Source: Paludibacteraceae bacterium (GTDB lineage: Bacteria; Bacteroidota; Bacteroidia; Bacteroidales; Paludibacteraceae). Taken from it: a stretch of DNA of 50,576 nt. Numbering within the stretch: position 1 is the stretch's first letter; every line of letters begins with the position of its first letter. Positions 17,241 to 25,163 of the stretch are shown here, in pieces. The stretch lies in contig JAKSKU010000018.1 in the NCBI GenBank assembly GCA_024401565.1, positions 1 through 50,576 on the forward strand, written 5' to 3'. A model generated the notes under the pieces. It saw nothing but the letters and a program-made list of their open reading frames with translations. It did no database searches and was not told where the DNA came from. The position numbers were made by a program, and so were the translations under genes.

Positions 17241-18062
17241 TTATAGCTCAACTACTGCCTTACGCAATTTAACCAACTTTGTAAGCAATCCTTCTGCCAA
17301 ATCAAGACGAAGCATATTAGCGCCGTCGCTCTTCGCAACGCTTGGATCCATGTGTGTCTCCATGAACAAGCCGTCTGCACCGACTGCGATTCCCGCACGG
17401 GCGATAGTCTCAATCATATCTGGATTTCCACCAGTCACGCCAGAAGTCTGGTTGGGTTGCTGAAGCGAATGTGTGATATCAAGAACAACAGGATAACCAA
17501 TCTTCTGCATCGTTGGGATTCCGCGATAATCAACAATCAAATCCTGGTATCCGAACTCTGTACCACGGTCTGTCAAAAGGATCTTGTCGTTGCCACACTC
17601 CTTGATTTTGCCAGCCGCAAACTTCATCGACTCTGGCGATATAAACTGTCCTTTCTTAATATTGACAACCTTACCAGTCTTAGCCGCAGCGACCAAGATA
17701 TCTGTCTGTCGGCAAAGGAATGCTGGAATCTGAAGCACGTCAACATACTTAGCCGCCATGTCAGCCTCAGAAGCAGAATGGATATCTGTAACGACAGGGA
17801 TATTATACTTCTCTCCTACTCTCTTCAAAATATCCAAAGCCTTCTCGTCTCCGATTCCAGAGAAACTGTCAAGACGCGAACGGTTAGCCTTTCTGTATGA
17901 GCCCTTGAAAATGTATGGGATATGAAGTTTGTCACAGATAGCCACCATCTTGTCGGCAATCTCAAAAGCCATCTCCTCACCTTCAATGCAGCAAGGTCCT
18001 GCCATCAAGAAGAAATTGTTATCGGCAAGATATTTTAGTTTTGGAATGAAAGAGTAATCCAT
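17241..18062 (-). CDS. kdsA: 3-deoxy-8-phosphooctulonate synthase
   Basis: KdsA condenses phosphoenolpyruvate with arabinose 5-phosphate to Kdo 8-phosphate, the first committed step of the lipopolysaccharide inner-core sugar. The DAHP-synthase type barrel is complete: FFLMAGPCCIEGE, IFKGSYRKANRS, TDIHSASEADMAAKYVDVLQ, QIPAFLCRQTDILVAAAKTG, VNIKKGQFISPESM, LLTDRGTEFGYQDLIVDYRG, VVLDITHSLQQPNQ and GLFMETHMDPS. I chose the ATG at 18062 (273 residues), because an upstream ATG at 18089 lies only about 10 nt from the predicted transcription start and adds an unrelated MKIYIKYTT. It heads an operon with the DUF3109 and M16 genes. Confidence 0.95.
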   Translation of the reverse strand: MDYSFIPKLKYLADNNFFLMAGPCCIEGEEMAFEIADKMVAICDKLHIPYIFKGSYRKANRSRLDSFSGIGDEKALDILKRVGEKYNIPVVTDIHSASEADMAAKYVDVLQIPAFLCRQTDILVAAAKTGKVVNIKKGQFISPESMKFAAGKIKECGNDKILLTDRGTEFGYQDLIVDYRGIPTMQKIGYPVVLDITHSLQQPNQTSGVTGGNPDMIETIARAGIAVGADGLFMETHMDPSVAKSDGANMLRLDLAEGLLTKLVKLRKAVVEL

Positions 18063-18105
18063 AGTTGTATATTTAATGTATATTTTCAAATTATAATGTT
18101 GTCCA

Positions 18106-18136
18106 CAAATATAGCAAGATGCAAAGAAATATCAAA
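18106..18136 (-). promoter_or_regulatory. Promoter of the kdsA operon
   Basis: On the minus strand TTTG (18133-18136), 19 nt and TATATTTG (18106-18113) give a full match to the Bacteroidota promoter. Confidence 0.68.
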
Positions 18137-18202
18137 ACTGTGGAACAGTTATCTCATCAGGACTATATCAACGCGAAGGCTGAAAACCATTCATTACGTA
18201 AG

Positions 18203-18223
18203 GGACAGGTTTCAAACCTGTCC
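18203..18223. repeat. 21-bp palindrome overlapping the transporter stop codon
   Basis: GGACAGGTTT and AAACCTGTCC are a perfect 10-bp inverted repeat around one base. The minus-strand gene's last codons (G-Q-V) and TGA lie inside it. No T tract follows, so it is not a normal terminator and looks like a REP-type element. Confidence 0.6.
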
Positions 18224-19174
18224 ATTCTTATTCTTCTTATACAGCTGCCAACTATTGAACACATTGTGCCAGATGCTGTAGAATCCTCCAGCGATAGACG
18301 ACAACGGAGAGAAGAATGTATAGCCCACCCAGATTGCAAACACTGTGTTCTTCTGGCCTAATGCCTGACCTCCACTTATCTCGTCGTCGAATTTCTTTCC
18401 GAACAATTTACCTAAGGCAAACTGAGAAACACAAGCTATAAGCGACGCTAAGGCAATGCCAACAACTGTAGTGAAAGTAAGATCAGTAGCCGACACGATA
18501 TATCTTACCGTCACTGCGATGGCAAGAGATAAAGCAACAGCCCAGATATAGAATGCCAAATCTTTTGTGGATATCACCAATTTGTGAAACTTAGGCATTG
18601 TGTATCTCACGAGTACAGCCAAGAAGAATGGGCAAATCAGCATTGGGAATACTTTAGCCATAATCTTGAAGAATGCCACCCAGAATGTGATTCCACTCTC
18701 CGGATTCAAAATAGGCACGATAGTGGAAATAGCAACTGTAGTCACAAGGTTTATGAACATAGTGTACGACACCAACGTCGCAGCATTACCACCAAGTTTC
18801 TGAGTGAGGACAGCGGCTGCTGTAGCCGTTGGGCAGATGAAACAGATCATTGCCGACTCCAACGTGACTCTATATTCACTGTCTGGATAAAGATAAACCA
18901 ACAATCCCGTCATTACGAAAATCATTATCTGATAAGCGAGTCCATAGAAATGCCATTTTCGCCAACGTAAATCACGGATATTAATCTTGCAGAACGAGAT
19001 GAAAAGCATGGAAAAAATCAGTACTGGCTGAACAATCGCCACGACATTAGCGGCATTCGCTCGCATCTCCGTCGACACGGGAAGCAAGAAATGCCATATC
19101 AAATAACATGCAGCGCCCAACACCATTGCGCAAGGCAATGTCCAATCTCTAAAGAATTTTAATACTGGATTCAT
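18212..19174 (-). CDS. Bile acid:sodium symporter-like (BASS) transporter
   Basis: The 320-residue protein has about ten membrane segments and no signal peptide. Residues typical of the BASS/BART fold are visible: CPTATAAAVLTQKLGGN in the fourth or fifth helix (one of the two crossing motifs) and GGQALGQKNTVFAIWVGYTF near the end. Known relatives carry organic anions with sodium, including bile acids, pyruvate and pantothenate. Substrate cannot be called here. It is a single gene whose 3' end lies within a palindrome at 18203-18223. A -7 box TAATTTTG lies at 19195-19202. Confidence 0.86.
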   Translation of the reverse strand: MNPVLKFFRDWTLPCAMVLGAACYLIWHFLLPVSTEMRANAANVVAIVQPVLIFSMLFISFCKINIRDLRWRKWHFYGLAYQIMIFVMTGLLVYLYPDSEYRVTLESAMICFICPTATAAAVLTQKLGGNAATLVSYTMFINLVTTVAISTIVPILNPESGITFWVAFFKIMAKVFPMLICPFFLAVLVRYTMPKFHKLVISTKDLAFYIWAVALSLAIAVTVRYIVSATDLTFTTVVGIALASLIACVSQFALGKLFGKKFDDEISGGQALGQKNTVFAIWVGYTFFSPLSSIAGGFYSIWHNVFNSWQLYKKNKNGQV

Positions 19175-19194
19175 CTCTCTTTTATTAACGACTG

Positions 19195-19202
19195 CAAAAT
19201 TA
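19195..19202 (-). promoter_or_regulatory. -7 promoter element of the BASS transporter gene
   Basis: TAATTTTG on the minus strand, 21 nt before the ATG, is a full TAnnTTTG match. No -33 box is clear. Confidence 0.38.
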
Positions 19203-19291
19203 GTAAAAAATCCGCTCCGATATGCTAAACAACACCTTTCTTAATTCGTAATATATTCCATATTTGATTTAGGCTTCAGTAAGTCGACGGC

Positions 19292-19334
19292 AAAAAAATA
19301 AGCACCGTCTATGAAAACGATGCTTATTTTTTTT
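19292..19334 (-). terminator. Intrinsic terminator of ssrA
   Basis: AATAAGCACCG and CGATGCTTATT pair with T runs on both sides. On the minus strand it follows the tmRNA 3' end by about 7 nt, and it ends transcription of ssrA before the transporter gene. Confidence 0.82.
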
Positions 19335-19340
19335 CAAAAG

Positions 19341-19732
19341 TGGAGATGGAGGGGGTCGAACCCTCGTCCAAACGAGGAATCAATATGCTTTCTACATGCT
19401 TATTCCAGCCTTCATTGTCGGGTGTTGGCAAGACCTGGACCACCAACCAGCACCTTAGTCTGTAAATTTCATGCCGTCATCCAGACTCTAACGACACTAT
19501 TCCCGATATTCTGCGCCTCGCTAATCCAATCGCCTCAGGACTTGGGCTTGGGGAGACGTCTTGTCGCAGTCATCTTGACCGCGATAAAGCTAACTTACTG
19601 TACTTCGGTTAGGCTGCAAGAGCATAGTTATTCTCGCCAGTTAAATTTTTGGTCTCAAGATTATAGTGCTAGCCACCAGCGCACTGCATGCTTACATACC
19701 GCTTCTGCCCGCTGTCAAAACCGGTCATCCCC
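19341..19732 (-). ncRNA. ssrA: Transfer-messenger RNA (tmRNA)
   Basis: tmRNA rescues stalled ribosomes and tags the unfinished protein for degradation. On the minus strand the 5' end GGGGATGACC pairs with the 3' CATCTCC in a 7-bp acceptor stem with one G-U pair, followed by discriminator A. CCA is not encoded, as the next bases are CTT. The T-arm GAGGGTTCGACCCCC is complete. The tag ORF ends at TAA and reads GENNYALAA, the form expected in Bacteroidales. Pseudoknot-like GC-rich stems (CGTCTCCCC, GGTGCTGGTTGGTGGTCCAGG) follow. Length is about 392 nt. The 5' boundary is set by the acceptor pairing; processing from a leader of about 30 nt is inferred. Confidence 0.96.
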
Positions 19733-19765
19733 ATATTTGAGGTGCAATCCCGTAAGATTACACTG

Positions 19766-19797
19766 CAAAATTAAATGTTTTATTTATTCTGCGCAAT
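19766..19797 (-). promoter_or_regulatory. Promoter of ssrA
   Basis: ATTG (19794-19797), 20 nt and TAATTTTG (19766-19773) on the minus strand fit the Bacteroidota promoter with one change at -33. The start would lie about 27-30 nt before the mature 5' end. Confidence 0.66.
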
Positions 19798-19843
19798 ATT
19801 TTTCACAATTAGTCGTGATGATTCTGCCTCTTGTTTACATAGG

Positions 19844-20659
19844 CTATTGTATTAATGTCCTATCAGAATTCTCTTCAAGGACTTTCATTTGTTGAATTGC
19901 AATCTTGTTTAATTTTATCAAACGTTCATTTTGAAGCAGTCCTTCATTAATAAAAACCGCATTCAAATTTTCCATATTTGACAAACAAATCAATTGATTT
20001 ATCGTAGCATAATCACGCATATTACCTTTTAATTCAGGATTATTCTCTCGCCATTGCTTTGCTGTCATACCAAACATTGCCATATTCAACACATCAGCCT
20101 CATCAGCATAGATAATCGATGCTTGTGCAGGAGTAATAGAATCTGGTATCAAATTCAATTTGATTGCATCAGTGTGAATACGATAATTGATTTTTGACAA
20201 CTCTCGCTTAACAGACCAACCGATTTGTTTCTGTTCCTCTTCCTTTAATCTCTGAAATTCCTTTATCAAATAAAGTTCAAATTCTGCAGACACCCAACTT
20301 GCAAACTTAAAAGCTAAATCTCTATGTGCATAAGTGCCCCCATATCTACCAGACTTGGTAATAATACCAATAGCATTTGTTGATTCTATCCACTTTGATG
20401 GAGAAAGTGTAAATGCATTCAATCCAGCTTGACTCTTAAACCCCTCGAATTCGAGAGGGTTAAAACTCTCGTTATACAGAGATTCCCATATTCCAAGATA
20501 CTCCAACGTGTTACGATTTCTCATCCAATTGCCAATCACAACATTAGGTTCTTCACTTTTGAATTTTGCTATATCCGTTATACAAATATAATCCACACCA
20601 TTTACCTGTACTGTTCTGACTTCAGTCTCTTTTACCTGTACTGTTTGTATTCTTACCAT
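19844..20659 (-). CDS. KilA-N domain protein
   Basis: The 271-residue product carries a KilA-N DNA-binding domain at about residues 20-140. Visible parts are DYICITDIAKF, NVVIGNWMRNRNTLEYLGIWE, GLNAFTLSPSKWIESTNAIGIITKSGRYGGTYAH and DLAFKFASWVSAEFELYLIKEFQRL. The C-terminal half is helical and of the kind often found with KilA-N in Bacteroidota. KilA-N is shared by phages, large DNA viruses and many bacterial stand-alone genes. Its N-terminus has a 10-residue repeat (TVQVKETEVR/TVQVNG) encoded by two copies of a 15-bp sequence. It is more AT-rich than its neighbours, and with its place beside tmRNA this hints at acquisition by transfer. It begins 38 nt after the radical SAM gene. Function is unknown. 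Confidence 0.87.
   Translation of the reverse strand: MVRIQTVQVKETEVRTVQVNGVDYICITDIAKFKSEEPNVVIGNWMRNRNTLEYLGIWESLYNESFNPLEFEGFKSQAGLNAFTLSPSKWIESTNAIGIITKSGRYGGTYAHRDLAFKFASWVSAEFELYLIKEFQRLKEEEQKQIGWSVKRELSKINYRIHTDAIKLNLIPDSITPAQASIIYADEADVLNMAMFGMTAKQWRENNPELKGNMRDYATINQLICLSNMENLNAVFINEGLLQNERLIKLNKIAIQQMKVLEENSDRTLIQ
20601..20645. repeat. Two 15-bp direct repeats, 30-bp period
   Basis: TTTACCTGTACTGTT occurs at 20601-20615 and 20631-20645. The 30-bp period equals ten codons at the start of the KilA-N gene and duplicates the TVQV segment. Confidence 0.6.
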
Positions 20660-20697
20660 AATTATATCTTTATAAGCTGTTTTTGTAATCCTCCATT

Positions 20698-21315
20698 TTA
20701 CATTTTATCAATCTCCATCCTATAACAGAATAGATCAAAATCAGAAAAGCCCATCTTTTTTAGTTTTGCGACGCTACTATTCTGATCCTCTTTAGTGTTA
20801 TATTCTGATATCGACGGTATACGAACCTTGACGTTCTCCGGCATTCCACGCAATAGTTCAAGATTTTCCAACATACGTTCATTCGTCTTGCCTGTATATG
20901 CTTTGTAAATCTCTGGATTCATGTCTTTGACGTCAACAATCCAAAAATCTATAACAGGAAGAAGTGCTTCGATATTCTTCTTTGGCACATTCAACGCTGT
21001 CTCTATTGTCAGTTTCCAATCCGGTCCACAAAGTTCACGAAACTCCCGTATGAACTCATATCTTAGGCTTGGCTCACCTCCGCCAAAACAGACGCCTCCT
21101 CCTGTCGCAAGAAAATATAGTTCATCCACTCTTACTTTCTCATATAATTCAGCGGTAGAATAAACTCTTGCCGTATCCGCTTCACGCAAAGACTGCGGAT
21201 TAAGGCAATACTTGCAATTCAACGTGCAAGTGTGGAATGCGGCAAGCGTCGTCACACCTTCACCGTCTACAACAAGCCTGTGACGAGCAACGCCTATGAA
21301 CGGAGCCTCCTGCAT
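20698..21315 (-). CDS. Radical SAM protein (glycyl-radical activase-like)
   Basis: The 205-residue protein has the cluster motif CTLNCKYC (CX3CX2C), which binds the [4Fe-4S] centre and S-adenosylmethionine. It also has GGGVCFGGGEPSLR, the SAM-binding GGE region, then KLTIETALNVP and DFWIVDVKDMNPEIYKAYTG, which recall pyruvate formate-lyase activating enzymes. It is shorter than PflA (about 245) and lacks a second ferredoxin-type cysteine cluster. No glycyl-radical enzyme gene is adjacent. It starts 17 nt after the flavoprotein gene, so the two are co-transcribed. The exact target is unknown. Confidence 0.87.
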   Translation of the reverse strand: MQEAPFIGVARHRLVVDGEGVTTLAAFHTCTLNCKYCLNPQSLREADTARVYSTAELYEKVRVDELYFLATGGGVCFGGGEPSLRYEFIREFRELCGPDWKLTIETALNVPKKNIEALLPVIDFWIVDVKDMNPEIYKAYTGKTNERMLENLELLRGMPENVKVRIPSISEYNTKEDQNSSVAKLKKMGFSDFDLFCYRMEIDKM

Positions 21316-21332
21316 ATCAGCAACTCTTTATC

Positions 21333-22910
21333 TCAGTTTTTGAGCCACTCTGAAATTTTTACTGCCACATTGTCGCCATCGACAGCAGAGCTTGTGATTC
21401 CACCTGCATAACCTGCACCCTCTCCTGCTGGATAAAGTCCTTTGATCTGGATATGTTGCATCGTCTCCTGATCTCTTGGAATACGCACTGGCGACGATGT
21501 GCGGCTCTCCACTCCGATAATCACGGCGTCGTTAGTCAGGAATCCCTTGCGTTTCTTATCAAACTCCTTGAAGCCTTCACGCAATCTCTTCGATATGAAA
21601 TCAGGCATCCAGAAATGGATTGGCGACGACGTCACGCCTGGCAAATATGAAACCTCCGGAAGTTCAAAACTTAATCGTCCGTTGACAAAATCGTATAATT
21701 TTTGGCATGGAGCTTTATTTCCTCCTCCTGAGTTGGCAAACGCAATCTGCTCGTATCGTTTCTGGAACTCCAGTCCGGCAAGCACACCATACCGCTCATA
21801 GTCTGGCATCAACTCTGGCAAATCCTCCACACGTATCTCCACCACAACAGCCGAATTAGCATATGGTGAATTTCGTCCGGACGATGACATTCCGTTGACT
21901 ACAGTCTCGCCTTTATATGTTGACGCTGGGACAACGAATCCTCCTGGACACATACAGAATGTGTAGACTCCTCTACCGTCGACCTGCGTCACGAAAGAAT
22001 ATTCTGCGGCAGGAAGATATGGTCCACGTTCAGCGGCATGATACTGTATCTTATCAATCAAAGCCTGTTTATGCTCCACTCTGACTCCCATCGCAAAACC
22101 TTTGGCTTCAAGAGCGACACCCTCGTCGTGAAGCATCTGATAGATATCTCTTGCAGAATGTCCTGTAGCAAGCACCACTGCCCTACTCTTATATTCAGTA
22201 CCGTCGGAAGCGACCACTCCCTTGATTGTATCATTTTCGATAATCAGATGAGAAACTTTTGTCTCAAAATGGATTTCACCACCACAATCAAGAATTGTCT
22301 TACGCATTTTCTTGATCACCTCTGGAAGACGGTCTGTACCGATGTGCGGATGTGCCTCGTAAAGGATAGAATCCTGTGCTCCATGGTAGTGGAACACCTG
22401 AAGTATACGCTCGCTATCACCCTTCTTCTTGCTTCGAGTGAATAGTTTGCCATCGGAGAATGTACCTGCGCCACCCTCTCCAAAACAGTAGTTTGACTCC
22501 TCATTCAATCCATTATTACGGCATAGCTGAGCGACGTCGACCTTTCTATCCGACACTGCTTTTCCACGCTCCAACACGACCGGACAATAACCAAGCTCTA
22601 TCAATCGCAATGCAGCGAACAAACCAGCTGGACCAGCTCCTACGATGACAATTTTCTCGCCATTCTTCACGTCGCCATACTTGAAAGGATATTCAATCGG
22701 TTTAGCCACAGTCTTGTCTGTGAAAGCCTGTACTGTAAGGTTGACTTTTACCTGCACCTTGGAACGGGCGTCGATACTCTTACGGATGACACGAACCTGA
22801 CGCACACGGTCAGGACGCACACCAAGTTTCTTAGCCACCTCAGCACGTAACAAATCCTCCTTAGCTGCCTGTTTTGGCAGAACCACCAACTGAATATTAT
22901 CGTAGAACAT
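21333..22910 (-). CDS. FAD-dependent dehydrogenase, COG2509 type
   Basis: This 525-residue protein starts with a small alpha/beta domain (residues 1-80, with AKKLGVRPDRVRQVRVIRKS). The FAD-binding GEKIVIVGAGPAGLFAALRL (about 86) follows, then VVLERGKAVSDR, the second nucleotide motif VVLATGHSARDIYQ and the closing GLYPAGEGAGYAGGITSSAVDG. These are hallmarks of a conserved bacterial flavoprotein family with no proven reaction. CFGEGGAGTFSDGKLFTR is also characteristic. It is followed by a radical SAM gene, so a shared redox role is possible (inference). A -7 box TACTTTTG lies at 22934-22941. Confidence 0.9.
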   Translation of the reverse strand: MFYDNIQLVVLPKQAAKEDLLRAEVAKKLGVRPDRVRQVRVIRKSIDARSKVQVKVNLTVQAFTDKTVAKPIEYPFKYGDVKNGEKIVIVGAGPAGLFAALRLIELGYCPVVLERGKAVSDRKVDVAQLCRNNGLNEESNYCFGEGGAGTFSDGKLFTRSKKKGDSERILQVFHYHGAQDSILYEAHPHIGTDRLPEVIKKMRKTILDCGGEIHFETKVSHLIIENDTIKGVVASDGTEYKSRAVVLATGHSARDIYQMLHDEGVALEAKGFAMGVRVEHKQALIDKIQYHAAERGPYLPAAEYSFVTQVDGRGVYTFCMCPGGFVVPASTYKGETVVNGMSSSGRNSPYANSAVVVEIRVEDLPELMPDYERYGVLAGLEFQKRYEQIAFANSGGGNKAPCQKLYDFVNGRLSFELPEVSYLPGVTSSPIHFWMPDFISKRLREGFKEFDKKRKGFLTNDAVIIGVESRTSSPVRIPRDQETMQHIQIKGLYPAGEGAGYAGGITSSAVDGDNVAVKISEWLKN

Positions 22911-22933
22911 AATGAATTGAAATCTGATTTATG

Positions 22934-22941
22934 CAAAAGTA
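22934..22941 (-). promoter_or_regulatory. -7 promoter element of the flavoprotein/radical SAM unit
   Basis: TACTTTTG on the minus strand, 23 nt before the ATG. The -33 region is occupied by AT-rich TAATTCNTAATT repeats with no clear TTTG. Confidence 0.38.
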
Positions 22942-23022
22942 GGAAATAATTCGTAATTCTTAATTCATAATTCGTAATTATGACAGATTGTATTACTTCT
23001 ATAGCACCAAATATGAGTTAAT

Positions 23023-23055
23023 AAAAAAGCGGAACCCTGCAAAGCAAGATTCCGC
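23023..23055 (-). terminator. Intrinsic terminator of rpoD
   Basis: GCGGAA and TTCCGC, with an inner TGC/GCA stem, form a hairpin that on the minus strand is followed by six T. The dispersed repeat at 23079-23153 lies between it and the rpoD stop, inside the transcript. Confidence 0.86.
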
Positions 23056-23078
23056 GAATATATTCGTTTCTTATTAGG

Positions 23079-23153
23079 ACGCTCGCCCTTCGGGCTCGCG
23101 TGCATGAGTGGGGTTAGGGCGTTCCGCCCTTAACAATCCTCACTTGAGGACAA
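23079..23153. repeat. Dispersed intergenic repeat, full copy C
   Basis: The element has a tight hairpin ACGCTCGCCCTTCGGGCTCG followed by CGT, then GGGGTTAGGGC/GCCCTTAAC, and ends in CAATCCTCACTTGAGGACAA, where CCTCA and TGAGG are an inverted repeat. This is the best-preserved of three copies and sits in the rpoD 3' untranslated region. Confidence 0.68.
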
Positions 23154-23191
23154 CCTCCTTACGTTATTAATTCTTAATTATTAATTAAAAA

Positions 23192-24052
23192 TTATCCTAA
23201 GTAACCCTTCAAAAGTTTGCTACGTGAATTCTGACGTAGACGACGGATAGCCTTCTCTTTGATCTGACGTACACGCTCACGAGTAAGTCCAAACTGCTCT
23301 CCGATCTCCTCAAGAGTCATCTCCTGACAACCGATTCCGAAGAACATCTTAATGATCTCGCTCTCACGCTCTGTCAATGTATCCAATGCACGGTCGATCT
23401 CCTTCGACAATGACTCGTTGATCAACGAACGGTCTGCAACTGGAGAATCTGCGTTTGGAAGGACATCAAGCAAACTGTTATCCTCACCCTCAGCAAATGG
23501 AGCGTCGATAGAAGTGCTTCGTCCTGACACCTTCAAAGTATCAGCCACCTTATCCTCTGGCATATCAAGCTCACGTGCCAACTCCTCTGCGGATGGCTTT
23601 CTCTCGTACTTCTGCTCGAATGCAGAGAACGCCTTGTTGATCTTGTTCAATGAACCGACCTGATTCAAAGGCAAACGCACGATACGTGACTGCTCTGCCA
23701 AAGCCTGCAAAATGCTCTGACGGATCCACCACACTGCGTATGAGATGAACTTAAATCCACGAGTCTCATCGAATTTCTCAGCAGCCTTGATCAATCCCAA
23801 GTTACCCTCGTTGATCAAATCCGGCAAACTCAATCCTTGATTCTGATACTGCTTTGACACAGACACTACAAATCGCAAATTCGCACGGACCAACTTATCC
23901 AAAGCTCGCTCATCTCCCTGACGAATTCTCTGTGCTAGATCAACCTCTTCCTCCACTGAAACCAATGGCTCACGACCAATCTCCTGCAAGTATTTGTCAA
24001 GTGATGCACTCTCTCTGTTGGTAATTGACTTGGTAATTTTTAACTGCCTCAT
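23192..24052 (-). CDS. rpoD: Primary RNA polymerase sigma factor
   Basis: The 286-residue length matches the short Bacteroidota primary sigma factor, which lacks region 1.1 and the long spacer. Region 1.2 is [16 protein letters not shown]. Region 2 runs from [20 protein letters not shown] through [20 protein letters not shown] and [20 protein letters not shown]. Region 3 has [16 protein letters not shown], and region 4 has [15 protein letters not shown] and the [30 protein letters not shown]. It should direct RNA polymerase to TTTG/TAnnTTTG promoters, of which many lie in this window. It is a single gene with its own -7 box and terminator. Confidence 0.97.
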   Translation of the reverse strand: MRQLKITKSITNRESASLDKYLQEIGREPLVSVEEEVDLAQRIRQGDERALDKLVRANLRFVVSVSKQYQNQGLSLPDLINEGNLGLIKAAEKFDETRGFKFISYAVWWIRQSILQALAEQSRIVRLPLNQVGSLNKINKAFSAFEQKYERKPSAEELARELDMPEDKVADTLKVSGRSTSIDAPFAEGEDNSLLDVLPNADSPVADRSLINESLSKEIDRALDTLTERESEIIKMFFGIGCQEMTLEEIGEQFGLTRERVRQIKEKAIRRLRQNSRSKLLKGYLG

Positions 24053-24088
24053 AAATATAGACTATTAGACTATTTTACAAAATTCGTG

Positions 24089-24096
24089 CAAAAGTA
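24089..24096 (-). promoter_or_regulatory. -7 promoter element of rpoD
   Basis: TACTTTTG on the minus strand lies 36 nt before the ATG. It is identical to the -7 box of the flavoprotein gene. The -33 position is weak. Confidence 0.42.
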
Positions 24097-24136
24097 GAAA
24101 AAAAATCGCAATTGTTACACTTTCAAGCAAAAAATC

Positions 24137-25045
24137 TTAAACATTTTTTTGCGACGGTGCATCGTTCAACTTTCCTTGCGAGATTTTTGAGAATGGCGGC
24201 ACATCATGTGTGATCCAGACGTTACCTCCGATAATAGAATCATGGCCTATAGTGATTCGTCCCAAGACAGACGCATTTGAATAGATAGTCACGTTATCCT
24301 CTATAATCGGGTGACGCGGAAGATTCATCGGATGTCCGTTCTCATCAAGAGTAAAGTTTTTTGCTCCCAATGTCACACCCTGGTAAAGATTGACATGGTT
24401 TCCTATTATACACGTCTCTCCGATCACAACACCTGTACCATGGTCGATACTGAAATATTCTCCAATCTGAGCTCCAGGATGAATGTCGATTCCTGTTTTT
24501 GAATGAGCCATCTCTGAAATAATACGTGGTATGATAGGCACTCCCATCTTTAGCAAACAGTGCGCGATACGATAGTTGCTCATGGCCTGTAGCACTGGAT
24601 AACAAAGAATAACCTCTCCATGACTAACTACAGCCGGGTCGTTGTCGAACATCGCATTCACGTCGGTATAAAGCAGACGTTTGATTTCAGGTATCTGCTC
24701 TATAAAATCCATCGCAAGTCCCGGAGCCATCTTCTTGGCCTGGTCCGCAGAAATATTAGGATCAAACTCTAATCCTGAACTGATCTGCGTCTTCAATTCG
24801 CCATATAGATTATCGATTGCCACACCGATACTGAACTTACGCATTCCTTCTCCCACTGGCTCAAAATCAAAATAGCCAGGAAAGACGACGCTTTTTGTCA
24901 GCTTGACTATCTTCTTTAACGACGATAATGAAGGCAAATCCTGCTCACGAGACGGATCTACCATATTCTCAGCCGATGTGGTGTCCGACAATACGTCGAC
25001 AACCTTATGCAATCTTTCGTTGTCTATATTCATATAGAAAGTCAT
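24137..25045 (-). CDS. cysE: Serine O-acetyltransferase
   Basis: The enzyme makes O-acetylserine from serine and acetyl-CoA, the precursor for cysteine synthase. The 302-residue form has an N-terminal helical domain (to about 175) and a left-handed beta-helix of hexapeptide repeats. Visible are GIDIHPGAQIGEYFSIDHGTG with the catalytic His, VVIGETCIIGNHVNLYQGVTLG, HPIIEDNVTIYSNASVLG and IIGGNVWITHDVPPFS. The protein is longer than E. coli CysE, as in other Bacteroidota. A second start at 25033 (MNIDNERLH) is possible. It is transcribed away from the tyrosine-rich lipoprotein gene, with back-to-back promoters. Confidence 0.93.
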   Translation of the reverse strand: MTFYMNIDNERLHKVVDVLSDTTSAENMVDPSREQDLPSLSSLKKIVKLTKSVVFPGYFDFEPVGEGMRKFSIGVAIDNLYGELKTQISSGLEFDPNISADQAKKMAPGLAMDFIEQIPEIKRLLYTDVNAMFDNDPAVVSHGEVILCYPVLQAMSNYRIAHCLLKMGVPIIPRIISEMAHSKTGIDIHPGAQIGEYFSIDHGTGVVIGETCIIGNHVNLYQGVTLGAKNFTLDENGHPMNLPRHPIIEDNVTIYSNASVLGRITIGHDSIIGGNVWITHDVPPFSKISQGKLNDAPSQKNV

Positions 25046-25056
25046 TAAAATCTATA

Positions 25057-25088
25057 CAAAAATAGAAAATAATGGAGAAAACTGCAAA
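25057..25088 (-). promoter_or_regulatory. Promoter of the serine acetyltransferase gene
   Basis: TTTG (25085-25088), 20 nt and TATTTTTG (25057-25064) on the minus strand are a full match. The start would lie close to the ATG, giving a very short leader. Confidence 0.66.
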
Positions 25089-25117
25089 AAAGTTGTTCAT
25101 TGGCATAATATTTGTAG

Positions 25118-25125
25118 TATTTTTG
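25118..25125 (+). promoter_or_regulatory. -7 promoter element of the tyrosine-rich lipoprotein gene
   Basis: TATTTTTG is a full TAnnTTTG match, 38 nt before the ATG. The best upstream partner is GTTG at a 22-nt spacing. Confidence 0.47.
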
Positions 25126-25163
25126 TGGAACTAAATTAAAGAAAAAAAGAATTTTAGATCATA

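Noticed and set aside
18063-18089. Longer start for kdsA
   Set aside because: The upstream ATG lies only about 10 nt from the predicted transcription start and adds nine residues with no family likeness. It cannot be fully excluded.
19292-19334. Riboswitch or small RNA before the transporter gene
   Set aside because: A simple long stem with T runs on both sides right after ssrA is explained as its terminator.
19341-19400. Attachment site at the tmRNA 3' end
   Set aside because: I found no second copy of the T-arm sequence in the window, and no integrase is present.
20438-20464. Palindrome around CTCGAATTCGAG inside the KilA-N gene
   Set aside because: The encoded NPLEFEGF segment fits the normal KilA-N region, so the symmetry is probably a chance result of codon use and not an inserted repeat.
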